From NCBI RefSeq assembly GCF_001955715.1, contig NZ_CP019239.1, forward strand, positions 1,860,001 through 1,924,000: 64,000 nt of DNA, read 5' to 3'. The notes beneath the pieces are model-generated. The model ran no database searches. It saw only the letters and a program-made list of their open reading frames with translations, and was not told where the DNA came from. This document shows, piece by piece, positions 8,178-17,616 of this stretch (position 1 is the first letter of the stretch; every line of letters begins with the position of its first letter). Position numbers and translations under genes: made by a program. Origin of the DNA: Rhodoferax saidenbachensis. GTDB lineage: Bacteria; Pseudomonadota; Gammaproteobacteria; Burkholderiales; Burkholderiaceae_C.

Positions 8178-8960
8178 ATGAAAAAGCCGCCATCACTGGT
8201 CTGGCTGCCTGCCGATCACCGCCTGCTCGGGCGTGACGACCACACCATGCCCTTTCTGGTTCTGGGCGACAAATACGCCAGGGCTGTGAAAGAGAATGCA
8301 GGGGCACAACCCGTCATGTTTCCACTGGCCCAGGCCAGCCAGATTGCAGAGCTGCTGGAGCTGGTCGACGGTGTCATGCTGACGGGCTCTCCTTCCAATG
8401 TGCACCCTTCGCATTTCAATGAAGCCGTTGCCAACGCGAGTCTGCCGCTGGACCCGCAACGCGATGCGCTGACCCTGGACCTGGTCAAGGCCTGTTTGGA
8501 ACAGGCCGTGCCATTGCTGGGCGTGTGCCGCGGCTTTCAGGAAATCAATGTTGCCCTCGGAGGCTCGCTGTTACAGGCGGTGCAGGATGTACCGGGCATG
8601 ATGGACCACCGCGAGCCCAAAGACGCACCGTATTCCGAACAATATGCACCGCGCCATACCGTAAGCCTGGTGGCCGGTTCGGCACTGGCGCAATGGGCCG
8701 GTGCAGAAACCGCGCAGGTTAATTCATTGCATGGTCAGGGCATTGGCCGTTTGGCACAGGGCTTGCGTGCTCTGGCGCATGCGCCGGATGGATTGGTGGA
8801 AGCTTTTGAAGTGCAGGGCGCTAGGGCATTTGCCTATGCGGTGCAGTGGCATCCCGAGTGGCGCACGGCTGAAAATCCTTTCTATACGGCTCTGTTTCAG
8901 GCCTTTGGAGACGCCTGCCGCGCACGCAACGAACACCGAAATCAGCAAAGTAGACAGTAG
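8178..8960 (+). CDS. puuD: Gamma-glutamyl-gamma-aminobutyrate hydrolase
   Basis: 260 residues, class I glutamine amidotransferase-like (peptidase C26). The nucleophile is Cys117 in GVCRGFQE, and the partner His225 and Glu227 are in 'VQWHPEWR'. 'LTGSPSNVHPSHF' (68-80) is the family's oxyanion-side loop. It releases GABA and glutamate from gamma-glutamyl-GABA, the last gamma-glutamyl step of the Puu pathway. The gene is followed 26 nt later by puuA. An upstream 'TACGGAGATTCCC' provides a ribosome site. Confidence 0.92.
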   Translation: MKKPPSLVWLPADHRLLGRDDHTMPFLVLGDKYARAVKENAGAQPVMFPLAQASQIAELLELVDGVMLTGSPSNVHPSHFNEAVANASLPLDPQRDALTLDLVKACLEQAVPLLGVCRGFQEINVALGGSLLQAVQDVPGMMDHREPKDAPYSEQYAPRHTVSLVAGSALAQWAGAETAQVNSLHGQGIGRLAQGLRALAHAPDGLVEAFEVQGARAFAYAVQWHPEWRTAENPFYTALFQAFGDACRARNEHRNQQSRQ

Positions 8961-8986
8961 GCTGCCACGCGCAGCAGGAGTGCCTT

Positions 8987-10354
8987 ATGAGCGAAAACAA
9001 AACCATGAATTTCAACGACCTGGAGCAATGGCTTAACGAGCGCCGCGTGACCGAGGTGGAGTGCCTGGTCCCCGACTTGACCGGTGTGGCCCGCGGGAAA
9101 ATTTTGCCCCGTGCCAAGTTCACTGAAGACCGTGGCATGCGTTTGCCCCAGGCCATTGTGGCCATGGGAGTGACGGGTGAGTTTCCTGAAAGCGGTCCGT
9201 ACTACGACGTCATCGACCCGACCGACAAGGATATGCAACTGCGCCCCGATCCCTCCTCGGTACGTATCGTGCCGTGGGCGACCGACCCGACGGCGCAGGT
9301 GATCCATGACTGTTTTGACCATGATGGAAAGCTCGTGCCTTTTGCTCCGCGCAGCGTGTTGCGCAAGGTGTGTGAGCTGTTTGCCGCAGAAGGTCTGCAA
9401 CCCATCGTGGCCCCTGAGCTGGAGTTTTACCTCACGGCCCGAAACACCGATCCCAACACCTTGTTGCGCCCACCGGTGGGCCGCAGTGGCCGTGCCGAAA
9501 CTTCGCGCCAAGCCTACAGTATTGATGCGGTGAACGAATTCGATCCCTTGTTCGAAGAAATCTACGATTACAGCGACAAGATGGAGCTCAATGTCGACAC
9601 CTTGATTCACGAAGTGGGTGCGGGCCAGATGGAAATCAACTTCTTCCACGCCCAGCCACTGGGCCTGGCCGATGAAGTGTTCTTCTTCAAGCGAACTGTG
9701 CGTGAAGCAGCCTTGCGCCATGACATGTATGCGACCTTCATGGCCAAGCCGATTGCCGGTGAACCTGGCAGCGCCATGCATGTGCACCAGAGTTTGCTGG
9801 ATGTGGCGACCGGTAAGAACGTGTTCAGTAACGAAGATGGCACGCCGTCTGAAATGTTCATGCACTACATCGGTGGATTGCAGCGCTACATTCCTGCGGC
9901 CATGGTGCTGGTGGCGCCGTATGTGAACAGCTACCGCCGCCTGTCGCGCAACACGGCGGCCCCCATCAACATCGAATGGGGTTATGACAACCGCACGGTG
10001 GGTATTCGTTCACCGATTTCGTCTCCTGCCGCACGCCGTGTGGAGAACCGCGTGATTGGTGCAGATGCCAACCCCTATGTGGCAATGGCCATGACGCTGG
10101 CTTGCGGCTACCTGGGCATCAAGAACAAGATCAAGCCCAAGCCCGAGATGAAAGGCGATGCCTACCTGACGGCCTACTCATTGCCCCGCAGCCTGGGCGA
10201 GGCGCTGGACTGGCTGCGCAAGGAGTCGGACCTGCACGAAGTGCTGGGCAAGGAATTCATCACTGTCTACTCCGAGATCAAGGAGCTGGAGTTCGACGAG
10301 TTCATGAAAGTGATTTCTCCGTGGGAGCGCGAGCACCTGCTGCTCCACGTCTAA
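8987..10354 (+). CDS. puuA: Gamma-glutamylputrescine synthetase (glutamine synthetase family)
   Basis: 455 residues. A GS fold with N-terminal beta-grasp ('VTEVECLVPDLTGVARGKILPR') and catalytic domain motifs 'APELEFYL', 'GAGQMEINF', 'GSAMHVHQSL' and 'NRTVGIRSP'. PuuA ligates glutamate to putrescine with ATP, starting the gamma-glutamyl pathway. Start at 8987 is supported by AGCAGGAG upstream; ATG 9005 is an in-frame alternative. It lies between puuD and a putrescine transaminase, so the assignment to putrescine rather than ammonia is well supported by context. Confidence 0.92.
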   Translation: MSENKTMNFNDLEQWLNERRVTEVECLVPDLTGVARGKILPRAKFTEDRGMRLPQAIVAMGVTGEFPESGPYYDVIDPTDKDMQLRPDPSSVRIVPWATDPTAQVIHDCFDHDGKLVPFAPRSVLRKVCELFAAEGLQPIVAPELEFYLTARNTDPNTLLRPPVGRSGRAETSRQAYSIDAVNEFDPLFEEIYDYSDKMELNVDTLIHEVGAGQMEINFFHAQPLGLADEVFFFKRTVREAALRHDMYATFMAKPIAGEPGSAMHVHQSLLDVATGKNVFSNEDGTPSEMFMHYIGGLQRYIPAAMVLVAPYVNSYRRLSRNTAAPINIEWGYDNRTVGIRSPISSPAARRVENRVIGADANPYVAMAMTLACGYLGIKNKIKPKPEMKGDAYLTAYSLPRSLGEALDWLRKESDLHEVLGKEFITVYSEIKELEFDEFMKVISPWEREHLLLHV

Positions 10355-10385
10355 ACATGCATCTCAAGTTACAAGGCCATTCAAC

Positions 10386-11780
10386 ATGAACACCGTCGTC
10401 GATACCAAGCTGATCCAGGCACTGGACAGCGCCCATTTTCTGCACCCCTTTACCGATTTCAAGGATCTGAACGACCGCGGCGCGCGCGTGATTACCAAGG
10501 CCGAAGGCGTTTACGTCTGGGACTCCGAAGGCAAACGCATGCTGGACGCCATGAGCGGCCTGTGGTGCGTGAATGTGGGTTACGGGCGCAAGGAACTCGC
10601 TGACGCGGCCTACCAGCAGATGATGGCGCTGCCGTACTACAACAGCTTCTTCCAGACCACCAACGTGCCTGCAGTGCAACTGGCGGCCAAGCTGGCCAGC
10701 CTGGCCCCCAAGGTTGGGGACCGCAGCTTCAAACACGTTTTCTATTCCTCCAGCGGAAGTGAGAGCAATGACTCCAATGTGCGCATGGTGCGTCGCTATT
10801 GGGACTTGCTGGGTCAGCCCGAGCGCAAGGTCATCATCAGCCGCAACAACGCCTACCACGGCAGCACCATGGCCGGTGCGTCATTGGGCGGTATGAGTGG
10901 CATGCACGCGCAGGGCGACCTGCCCATCCCAAATATCACCCACATCGAGCAGCCGTATTACTTTGAAAACGGCAAGCCTGGTGAAACGGCAGAAGAGTTT
11001 GGCGTGCGTGCGGCAGGTTGGCTGGAAGAAAAAATCCTGGCGGTTGGCGTGGACAAGGTTGCGGCATTTATTGCCGAGCCGGTGCAGGGTGCCGGTGGCG
11101 TGATCATTCCGCCCTCGACCTACTGGCCCGAGATCCAGCGCATTGTGGATAAATACGGCATCCTGCTGATCAGCGACGAGGTGATCTGCGCCTTTGGCCG
11201 CCTGGGCCACTGGTTTGGCTACGAGAAATTTGGCTACAAGCCCGACCTAGTGACCTTTGCCAAGGGCATTACCAGCGGGTACATCCCGCTGGGCGGCGTC
11301 ATGGTCGGCAACCGTGTGGCCGAAGTGCTGATAGAGAAGGGCGGAGAGTTCAACCACGGCTACACCTACAGCGGCCACCCGGTGGCCTGCGCGGTGGCAC
11401 TGGCCAATATCGAAATCATGGAGCGCGAGCACCTGGTGGAAGGTGTGCGGGGCGAGCTGGGTGCCTACTTTGCCAAGCGTTATGCAGAGCTCAATGCCCA
11501 TCCCCTGGTGGGGGCTGCTGAAACCTGCGGTTTTGTCGGCGGACTGGTGCTGGTTAAAAACAAACAAACCAAAGAGCGGTTCAAGGAAGAAGACGCGGTG
11601 GGTATGGTCTGCCGTGCGCACTGCTTCAACAACGGGCTGATCATGCGTGCGGTGGGCGACCGCATGATCATTGCGCCCCCCCTGGTGATGACCCATGCGG
11701 ACATTGATGCGTTGATGGATTTGATCCACATGGCGTTGGACAAGACGCTGGTGGAACTGAAGGCCAAAGGGCTGGTTTAA
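10386..11780 (+). CDS. spuC: Putrescine:pyruvate-type class III aminotransferase
   Basis: 464 residues, class III (omega) aminotransferase. Lys293 in 'TFAKGITSGYIPLGG' should bind PLP and Asp264 in 'LISDEVICAFGR' its pyridine nitrogen. The N-terminus ('HFLHPFTDFKDLNDRGARVITKAEGVYVWD') and 'GLWCVNVGYGR' resemble the SpuC group, which transfers an amino group from putrescine to pyruvate. It offers a route to 4-aminobutanal parallel to PuuA/PuuB. Beta-alanine:pyruvate transaminase is the main alternative. Confidence 0.88.
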   Translation: MNTVVDTKLIQALDSAHFLHPFTDFKDLNDRGARVITKAEGVYVWDSEGKRMLDAMSGLWCVNVGYGRKELADAAYQQMMALPYYNSFFQTTNVPAVQLAAKLASLAPKVGDRSFKHVFYSSSGSESNDSNVRMVRRYWDLLGQPERKVIISRNNAYHGSTMAGASLGGMSGMHAQGDLPIPNITHIEQPYYFENGKPGETAEEFGVRAAGWLEEKILAVGVDKVAAFIAEPVQGAGGVIIPPSTYWPEIQRIVDKYGILLISDEVICAFGRLGHWFGYEKFGYKPDLVTFAKGITSGYIPLGGVMVGNRVAEVLIEKGGEFNHGYTYSGHPVACAVALANIEIMEREHLVEGVRGELGAYFAKRYAELNAHPLVGAAETCGFVGGLVLVKNKQTKERFKEEDAVGMVCRAHCFNNGLIMRAVGDRMIIAPPLVMTHADIDALMDLIHMALDKTLVELKAKGLV

Positions 11781-11798
11781 GCGCTTCTATAATCATTT

Positions 11799-11816
11799 TT
11801 GGTCCATTTATTGCTA
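11799..11816 (+). promoter_or_regulatory. Candidate sigma-54 promoter upstream of potF
   Basis: TTGG (11799-11802) and TTGC (11811-11814) followed by T place GG and GC exactly 10 nt apart, the invariant -24/-12 spacing; the CACG part of the consensus is not kept (TCCA). Transcription would start near 11826, leaving a ~45-nt leader before the ATG at 11872. A perfect palindrome ATTGCTAGCAAT (11810-11821) overlaps the -12 element. Confidence 0.5.
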
Positions 11817-11871
11817 GCAATAATCTGGTCTGGTCTCACTTTCAAACCGTCTTTTTGGAGTAATTTGCATC

Positions 11872-13026
11872 ATGAATAAGCACCTTTGGACGTTTGCCTT
11901 GTCGGCAATCGTTTTGGCTGGTTGTGGCAAGAAAGAAGAAGCGCCTGCGGCAGCGCCAGCAGCCGCCCCTGTGGCCGCTGCGCCTGCAGCACCGGCCGAA
12001 GAGAAGGTTCTCAATATCTACAACTGGCCCGACTACGTGCCAGAGGGCATGATTGCAGCCTTCGAGAAAGAGTCCGGCATCAAGGTCAACTACGACACCT
12101 TTGAGACCAACGAAGCATTGAACGCCAAGCTGGTGGCGGGCAACACGGGTTACGACATCGTGGTTCCTGGCACCTCGTTCAGCCCTGCACAAACCGAAGC
12201 AGGTTTCTTCCAGCCGCTGGACAAAGCCAAGATCAAGACCTATGGCAATCTGGACCCCGCCATCATGGCTGCCCTGACCAAGGCTGACCCTGGCAACAAA
12301 CACCTGATTCCGTGGGCTTGGGGCTTCACCACCGTGGGTATCAACCGCACCAAGGTTGAGAAGGCCCTGGGCAAGATGCCCCTGCCTGAAAACGCGTGGG
12401 ACTTGGTCTTCAAACCGGAATACACCAGCAAGCTGAAGTCCTGCGGTATTGCGTACCTGGATTCCCCGACAGAAATCCTGCCTGCCGCATTGCACTATGT
12501 GGGCAAGGACGCGTACTCCAATGATCCTGCTGACTACAAGGCTGCAACTGACATGCTGGCCAAAGTGCGCAAGGACATTCGCCTGTTCAGTTCCACCATG
12601 ATTGACGACATTGCTGGCGGCAAGGCTTGCGCAGTGGTTGGCTGGTCTGGTGACATCAATATCGCTGCGGGTCGTGCCAAGGAAAACGGCTCCAAGGACG
12701 TGATCGAAGCCCTGTTGCCTACCACCGGCGGCCTGATTTTCTTTGACACCATGGCCATCACCAAGGATGCCAAGCACCCCAACAATGCGCATGCGTTCCT
12801 GGAGTTCTACCTGCGCGCCGAAAACGGTGCCCAGATGTCCAACGAAATGAACTACCCCACCGGCAACAAGGCCGCGCTGGAAAAGATCAAGCCTGAAATT
12901 TCCGGCAACAAGACGATCTTTGTGGATGCCGAGTTCGCTGCCAAGATGATTCAACCTGGCAAGTTCACCAACGAAGGACGCGAAGCCATCGCCAATGCCT
13001 ACAACGCCTTCAAAAAAGGCAAGTAA
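11872..13026 (+). CDS. potF: Putrescine/polyamine ABC transporter substrate-binding lipoprotein
   Basis: 384 residues. A lipoprotein signal ends at Cys18 (VLAGC), followed by an Ala/Pro-rich tether (about 22-42) and the PotF/SpuD fold beginning 'KVLNIYNWPDYVPEGMIAAFEKESGIKV'. Pot-type binding proteins capture putrescine or spermidine outside the inner membrane. The usual members are soluble periplasmic proteins, so the lipid anchor is a small departure. A terminator-like hairpin follows before the ATPase gene, which should keep this protein in excess over the channel subunits. Confidence 0.92.
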   Translation: MNKHLWTFALSAIVLAGCGKKEEAPAAAPAAAPVAAAPAAPAEEKVLNIYNWPDYVPEGMIAAFEKESGIKVNYDTFETNEALNAKLVAGNTGYDIVVPGTSFSPAQTEAGFFQPLDKAKIKTYGNLDPAIMAALTKADPGNKHLIPWAWGFTTVGINRTKVEKALGKMPLPENAWDLVFKPEYTSKLKSCGIAYLDSPTEILPAALHYVGKDAYSNDPADYKAATDMLAKVRKDIRLFSSTMIDDIAGGKACAVVGWSGDINIAAGRAKENGSKDVIEALLPTTGGLIFFDTMAITKDAKHPNNAHAFLEFYLRAENGAQMSNEMNYPTGNKAALEKIKPEISGNKTIFVDAEFAAKMIQPGKFTNEGREAIANAYNAFKKGK

Positions 13027-13047
13027 GCGCACTGCCTAGTGCTACCG

Positions 13048-13085
13048 GGGCTGTTTGTACACGCCGTATGAACAGCCCTTTTTGT
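13048..13085 (+). terminator. Intra-operon terminator between potF and potG
   Basis: Stem GGGCTGTT (13048-13055) with AACAGCCC (13071-13078), 15-nt loop, then TTTTTTGTT. It lies 22 nt after the potF stop. Partial termination here would lower expression of the ATPase and permeases relative to the binding protein. Confidence 0.75.
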
Positions 13086-13114
13086 TATCTGAATATCGCA
13101 TCGGAGCGTTCTGC

Positions 13115-14215
13115 ATGACCTCACAGTCAGACAAATCGGGTTACTTGGTGACAGAGAAACTGGTCAAACGTTTTGACGAGGCCGTAGCCGTGGACGAGGT
13201 GTCTCTGTCCATTGCGCAGGGCGAAATTTTTGCACTGCTGGGTAGTTCGGGCTGTGGCAAATCCACGCTGCTGCGCATGTTGGCGGGTTTTGAGTCACCC
13301 ACCTCGGGCCGCATTTTGCTGGGTGGCCAGGACGTCGCCAAGCTGCCGCCGTATGAGCGTCCGATCAACATGATGTTCCAGTCCTATGCGCTGTTTCCCC
13401 ACCTCGATATCTGGGAGAACGTGGCTTTTGGGCTCAAGCGCGAAGGCCTGCCACGTGAGCAGATCAAGCAACGTGTAAACGAAATGCTGGACCTGGTGCA
13501 ACTGGGTGCCTATGCCAAGCGCAAGCCCCACCAGCTGTCGGGCGGCCAACAGCAGCGTGTGGCGTTGGCCCGTAGCCTGGCCAAGAAACCCAAGCTTTTG
13601 TTGCTGGATGAACCGCTGGGTGCACTGGACAAGAAGCTGCGCGAGCAAACCCAGTTTGAGCTGGTCAACATCATTGAGCAGGTCGGCGTGACCTGTGTCA
13701 TGGTGACCCATGACCAGGAAGAAGCCATGACCATGGCCAATCGCATTGCAGTGATGAGCAAGGGGCGCGTCCTGCAGGTGGGCACGCCCGAAGATGTGTA
13801 TGAACACCCCAAGAACCGCTTCGTGGCAGACTTCATTGGCAACGTCAATTTGTTCAACGGCCACCTGAGTGTGGACGAGCCAGACCGCTGCGCGGCGACC
13901 ACAGGCATCGGTGAAATCCAGGTGGGCCACGGTGTCAGTGGTTCGCTCAACATGCCGTTGGCGATTGCCGTACGACCCGAAAAAATGGAGATCAGCAAGA
14001 CCCGACCTGCGGTGGATTTCAATGTCTTCACCGGCAAGGTCAAGGAAATTGCCTATTTCGGCTCTTACAACACCTATATCGTGGCCGCCACCGATGGCAC
14101 CAAGGTGAAAATTACCGAAGCGAACACGTCGCGACGTGACCTGAGTGACATCACCTGGGAAGACGATGTGTTTTTCTGGTGGGGTGACCACTCCGGCATC
14201 GTGCTGCGGGATTGA
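13115..14215 (+). CDS. potG: Polyamine ABC transporter ATP-binding protein
   Basis: 366 residues. Walker A GSSGCGKST (43-51), Q-loop 'MMFQSYALFPH', signature LSGGQQQR (141-148), Walker B LLLLDEP (161-167), and 'VTHDQEEAM' H-loop. The C-terminal ~120 residues form a TOBE/OB regulatory domain, as in PotA/PotG. It energises polyamine import with the two permeases that follow. ATG 13115 is chosen because GGAG lies at 13103; the longer open frame starting at 13055 would begin inside the preceding terminator. Confidence 0.93.
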   Translation: MTSQSDKSGYLVTEKLVKRFDEAVAVDEVSLSIAQGEIFALLGSSGCGKSTLLRMLAGFESPTSGRILLGGQDVAKLPPYERPINMMFQSYALFPHLDIWENVAFGLKREGLPREQIKQRVNEMLDLVQLGAYAKRKPHQLSGGQQQRVALARSLAKKPKLLLLDEPLGALDKKLREQTQFELVNIIEQVGVTCVMVTHDQEEAMTMANRIAVMSKGRVLQVGTPEDVYEHPKNRFVADFIGNVNLFNGHLSVDEPDRCAATTGIGEIQVGHGVSGSLNMPLAIAVRPEKMEISKTRPAVDFNVFTGKVKEIAYFGSYNTYIVAATDGTKVKITEANTSRRDLSDITWEDDVFFWWGDHSGIVLRD

Positions 14216-14229
14216 TCCAGGGAGCCACC

Positions 14230-15147
14230 ATGTTCCGTACCTCTCCCTTCACCCCTGGCCGGCGCTTTGTCATAGGTGTTCCCTATGTCTGGCTGTTTTT
14301 CTTTTTCTTTCTGCCGTTTCTGATCCTGCTCTACATCAGCTTTGTAGACATGGGCAGTGACATCTCACCGTTCAAACCGCTGTGGGATAGCACCACCGGT
14401 GTGGTGCACCTCAAGTACGAAAACTACTGGTCCATTGTGCGCACGGGTGAGGATGGTGTGTTGTTTCGCACCCTGTATATCGAGGCCTACCTGCGTTCAC
14501 TGTGGTACGCCTTCTGTACGGCCGTGCTGTGCCTGGCGATTGGTTATCCGTTCGCCTATTTCATTGCACGCTCCAAACCCAGTGTGCGCCCCGCGTTGTT
14601 GATGATGGTGATGTTGCCGTTCTGGACATCGTTCCTGTTGCGGGTCTATGCCTGGAAGGGCATCCTCGCGGACCAGGGCGTCATCAACCAGTTGCTGATG
14701 GCGCTGGGCATCACCAGCGAGCCCATACAGATGCTCTACACCAATGTGTCCATGTTGGTGGGCATGACCTATGTGTACCTGCCGTTCATGGTGCTGCCGC
14801 TGTACGCCAACCTGGTGAAGATGGATTTCCGCCTGCTGGAAGCGGCCTACGACCTGGGCACCTCACCGTTCAAGGCGTTCTGGCTGGTCACTGTGCCGCT
14901 GTCCAAAGCCGGCATTGTGGCGGGCTTCATGCTGGTGTTTATTCCGGCGCTGGGTGAGTTCGTGATCCCCTCTCTGCTGGGCGGGCCAGAGAACGTGATG
15001 ATTGGCCGCGTAGTCTGGGACGAAATGTTCACCAGCAACAACTGGCCCCGTGCCACGGCGCTGGCCGTCATCATGATCGGTCTGATCATTGTTCCGCTAG
15101 CCATTTACTACCACTACACCGGCGACCCTGCGGACGCCAAGAAGTAA
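14230..15147 (+). CDS. potH: Polyamine ABC transporter permease 1
   Basis: 305 residues, about six membrane helices, with the EAA loop 'EAAYDLGTSPFKAFWLVTVPLSKAGI' that contacts the ATPase. Same family as PotB/PotH. AGGGAG precedes the ATG at 14230 by a few nt; a TTG at 14212 overlapping the potG stop is possible but less likely. Cotranscribed with potG and potI. Confidence 0.93.
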   Translation: MFRTSPFTPGRRFVIGVPYVWLFFFFFLPFLILLYISFVDMGSDISPFKPLWDSTTGVVHLKYENYWSIVRTGEDGVLFRTLYIEAYLRSLWYAFCTAVLCLAIGYPFAYFIARSKPSVRPALLMMVMLPFWTSFLLRVYAWKGILADQGVINQLLMALGITSEPIQMLYTNVSMLVGMTYVYLPFMVLPLYANLVKMDFRLLEAAYDLGTSPFKAFWLVTVPLSKAGIVAGFMLVFIPALGEFVIPSLLGGPENVMIGRVVWDEMFTSNNWPRATALAVIMIGLIIVPLAIYYHYTGDPADAKK

Positions 15148-15156
15148 GAGCACGCC

Positions 15157-16017
15157 ATGAAACAACTGCTTGAAAAACACTTTGGCAAGGCATGGATGGT
15201 GCTGGTGTTTGCCTTCCTCTACACGCCGCTGCTGTTCATGATGCTGTTCTCGTTCAACAGCACGCGCCAGGACGCCAATTTCACAGGCTTCTCCCTGCGC
15301 TGGTACGACGCGCTGACCCGCGACACCAAAATTGTGGAGGGCTTCTGGCTATCTCTGAAGGTGGCCGCTGTGACCGGTGTGTTGTCTGCGGTGCTGGGCA
15401 CCTTTGCCGCCTTTGTGCTGGTGCGTTACCGGCGCTTTCTGGGGCGTACCATCTTTTCAGGCATGGTCAACGCGCCGTTGGTGATGCCGGAGGTGGTGAT
15501 CGGGTTGTCTTTGCTGCTGCTCATGGTGGGCGTGCAAAACCTGTTTGGCTGGCCGGAGCGCGGCATGCTCACCATCATCCTGGGGCACACGCTGTTGGGC
15601 ATGGCCTATGGCATGGTGGTGATCCAGTCGCGCCTGCTGGAAATGAACCGCTCTATTGAAGAAGCCGCAATGGACCTGGGCGCACGGCCCATGCAGGTGT
15701 TCTTTCTGGTGACGCTGCCGAATATTGCGCAGGCCATTCTGGCGGCTTTCCTGCTGTCGTTCACGCTGTCGTTTGATGATGTGGTGATCTCCGAATTTCT
15801 CTCGGGTCCGGGTGTCAGCACCTTGCCCCAGGTGATTTTTGGGTACGCGCGCCGCGGTATCAACCCGACCATTTACGCCGCGGCAACCCTGCTGATCGTC
15901 ACGGTGACTATCGTGATCGTGGGCTACAGCATCTGGGTGGCGCGCCAGACACGCAAGCGGGAACGCGAAATAGCCGCCGCCACCCGTGCAGAGCTGGTGG
16001 CGCTGAGCGCACGCTAA
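15157..16017 (+). CDS. potI: Polyamine ABC transporter permease 2
   Basis: 286 residues, PotC/PotI family, with six predicted helices and the EAA loop 'EEAAMDLGARPMQVFFLVTLP'. 'LSFTLSFDDVVISEFLSGPG' is the conserved PotC/PotI text. It forms the channel heterodimer with the preceding permease. It starts 10 nt after potH and ends 54 nt before the aldehyde dehydrogenase gene, so the importer and the catabolic enzyme are likely on one transcript. Confidence 0.93.
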   Translation: MKQLLEKHFGKAWMVLVFAFLYTPLLFMMLFSFNSTRQDANFTGFSLRWYDALTRDTKIVEGFWLSLKVAAVTGVLSAVLGTFAAFVLVRYRRFLGRTIFSGMVNAPLVMPEVVIGLSLLLLMVGVQNLFGWPERGMLTIILGHTLLGMAYGMVVIQSRLLEMNRSIEEAAMDLGARPMQVFFLVTLPNIAQAILAAFLLSFTLSFDDVVISEFLSGPGVSTLPQVIFGYARRGINPTIYAAATLLIVTVTIVIVGYSIWVARQTRKREREIAAATRAELVALSAR

Positions 16018-16071
16018 GACCATTCAGGAAGGGGCGCTACGGCGGCTCCCGGGCATCGACAAAGGACCGAT

Positions 16072-17541
16072 ATGACAGATTTGAAATTTGACGGCCGTGC
16101 GCTGGTCAATGGCAAGCGCATTGGTGCGCGTGATGGCCAGACGTTTGATTGCATCTCCCCCGTGGACGGGCGTGTGCTGACGCAGGTCGCGCGTTGTGGC
16201 CAGGCCGATGTGGACGCGGCCGTGGCGGCAGCCCGCGCTGCGTTTGAAGACAAGCGCTGGAGCGGCATGGCGCCCGCCGCGCGCAAACGCATCATGATCC
16301 GTTTTGCCGATCTGCTGTTGGAGCATGGCGACGAACTGGCACTCACCGAAACCCTGGACATGGGCAAGCCCGTGAAATACGCGCGTGGGGTGGATGTGAA
16401 CAGCGCATCCAACTGCATTCGCTGGTATGGCGAGGCGGTGGACAAGGTCTACGACGAAATCGCGCCGACGGCCAGTACCGCGCTTGCGCTAATTACCCGC
16501 GAGCCGGTGGGGGTGGTGGGTGTGATCGTGCCGTGGAACTATCCGATGATCATGGCGTCGTGGAAGATTGCCCCTGCCCTGGCGGCCGGTAATTCCGTAG
16601 TGCTCAAGCCCAGCGAAAAATCACCGCTGACCGCTTTGCGCATGGCCGATTTGGCGCTGGAAGCCGGTATCCCCGAGGGCGTATTCAACGTGGTAACAGG
16701 CTATGGCCCCGAGGCCGGTTCGCCGCTGGCGCTGCACATGGATGTGGATTGCATCGCCTTCACGGGTTCCACCCGCGTGGGCAAACAGATCCATGTGATG
16801 GCCGGGCAAAGCAACCTCAAACGTGCCTGGACCGAGCTGGGCGGCAAGTCGCCCAACATCGTGTTTGCCGATTGCCCAAACCTGGACAAGGCCGTGGAAG
16901 CCGCCGTGGGTAGCATCTTCTTCAACCAGGGCGAGAGCTGCAATGCACCGTCGCGCCTGTTTGTGGAAGCCAGCATCAAGGAAAAATTCCTGGAGAAGGC
17001 GCTGAAGCTGGTGCCCGGCTACATGCCCGCCAACCCCACCTTGCCCGACACCGTGATGGGCGCGGTGGTGGACCAGATCCAGATGAATACCGTGCTGCGT
17101 TACATCGAGAGTGGCAAGAGCGAAGGCGCCAAGCTGATTGCCGGTGGTGAACAGGCGCTGGCGGAGACTGGCGGTTGCTACGTACAACCCACGATCTTCG
17201 ACGGTGTGACGCCCGAGATGACGATTGCCCGTGAAGAGATTTTTGGCCCGGTGCTGTCGGTGCTGTCGTTCACCGATGCTGCCGACGTAGTGCGCCAGGC
17301 CAATGCCAGCGTCTACGGTTTGCAGGCCGGTGTCTGGACCAGTGATTTGAACAAGGCCCACGGCGTGGCGCGTGCGCTGCGCGCCGGTACCGTGCATGTG
17401 AACCAGTACGACGAAGACGACATCACCGTGCCGTTTGGTGGCTTCAAACAAAGCGGGGTGGGGCGCGACAAGTCCCTGCACGCCTTTGACAAGTACACCG
17501 AAACGAAAACCACCTGGATACGTATCGACAGCCCGGTGTAA
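16072..17541 (+). CDS. puuC: Gamma-glutamyl-gamma-aminobutyraldehyde dehydrogenase
   Basis: 489 residues, NAD(P)-dependent aldehyde dehydrogenase. Catalytic Cys290 lies in 'FFNQGESCNAPSRLFV', the general base Glu255 in 'ELGGKSPNIV', and the nucleotide loop is 'FTGSTRVGK' (230-238). In this setting it should oxidise gamma-glutamyl-gamma-aminobutyraldehyde (from PuuB) and perhaps 4-aminobutanal (from SpuC). AAAGGA precedes the ATG. Specificity cannot be read from the motifs; the call rests on similarity to PuuC/AldH and on the neighbours. Confidence 0.9.
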   Translation: MTDLKFDGRALVNGKRIGARDGQTFDCISPVDGRVLTQVARCGQADVDAAVAAARAAFEDKRWSGMAPAARKRIMIRFADLLLEHGDELALTETLDMGKPVKYARGVDVNSASNCIRWYGEAVDKVYDEIAPTASTALALITREPVGVVGVIVPWNYPMIMASWKIAPALAAGNSVVLKPSEKSPLTALRMADLALEAGIPEGVFNVVTGYGPEAGSPLALHMDVDCIAFTGSTRVGKQIHVMAGQSNLKRAWTELGGKSPNIVFADCPNLDKAVEAAVGSIFFNQGESCNAPSRLFVEASIKEKFLEKALKLVPGYMPANPTLPDTVMGAVVDQIQMNTVLRYIESGKSEGAKLIAGGEQALAETGGCYVQPTIFDGVTPEMTIAREEIFGPVLSVLSFTDAADVVRQANASVYGLQAGVWTSDLNKAHGVARALRAGTVHVNQYDEDDITVPFGGFKQSGVGRDKSLHAFDKYTETKTTWIRIDSPV

Positions 17542-17616
17542 CCGGTGAATACAGGCAGCGGCCCGTTTGCCTTTTGCTGTGCGATTGCATAAAACAACTA
17601 GACCGAGGAGACCGCC

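Noticed and set aside
11842..13032. A 396-codon minus-strand frame opposite potF
   Set aside because: Mirror of the potF reading frame; composition is that of reversed codons.
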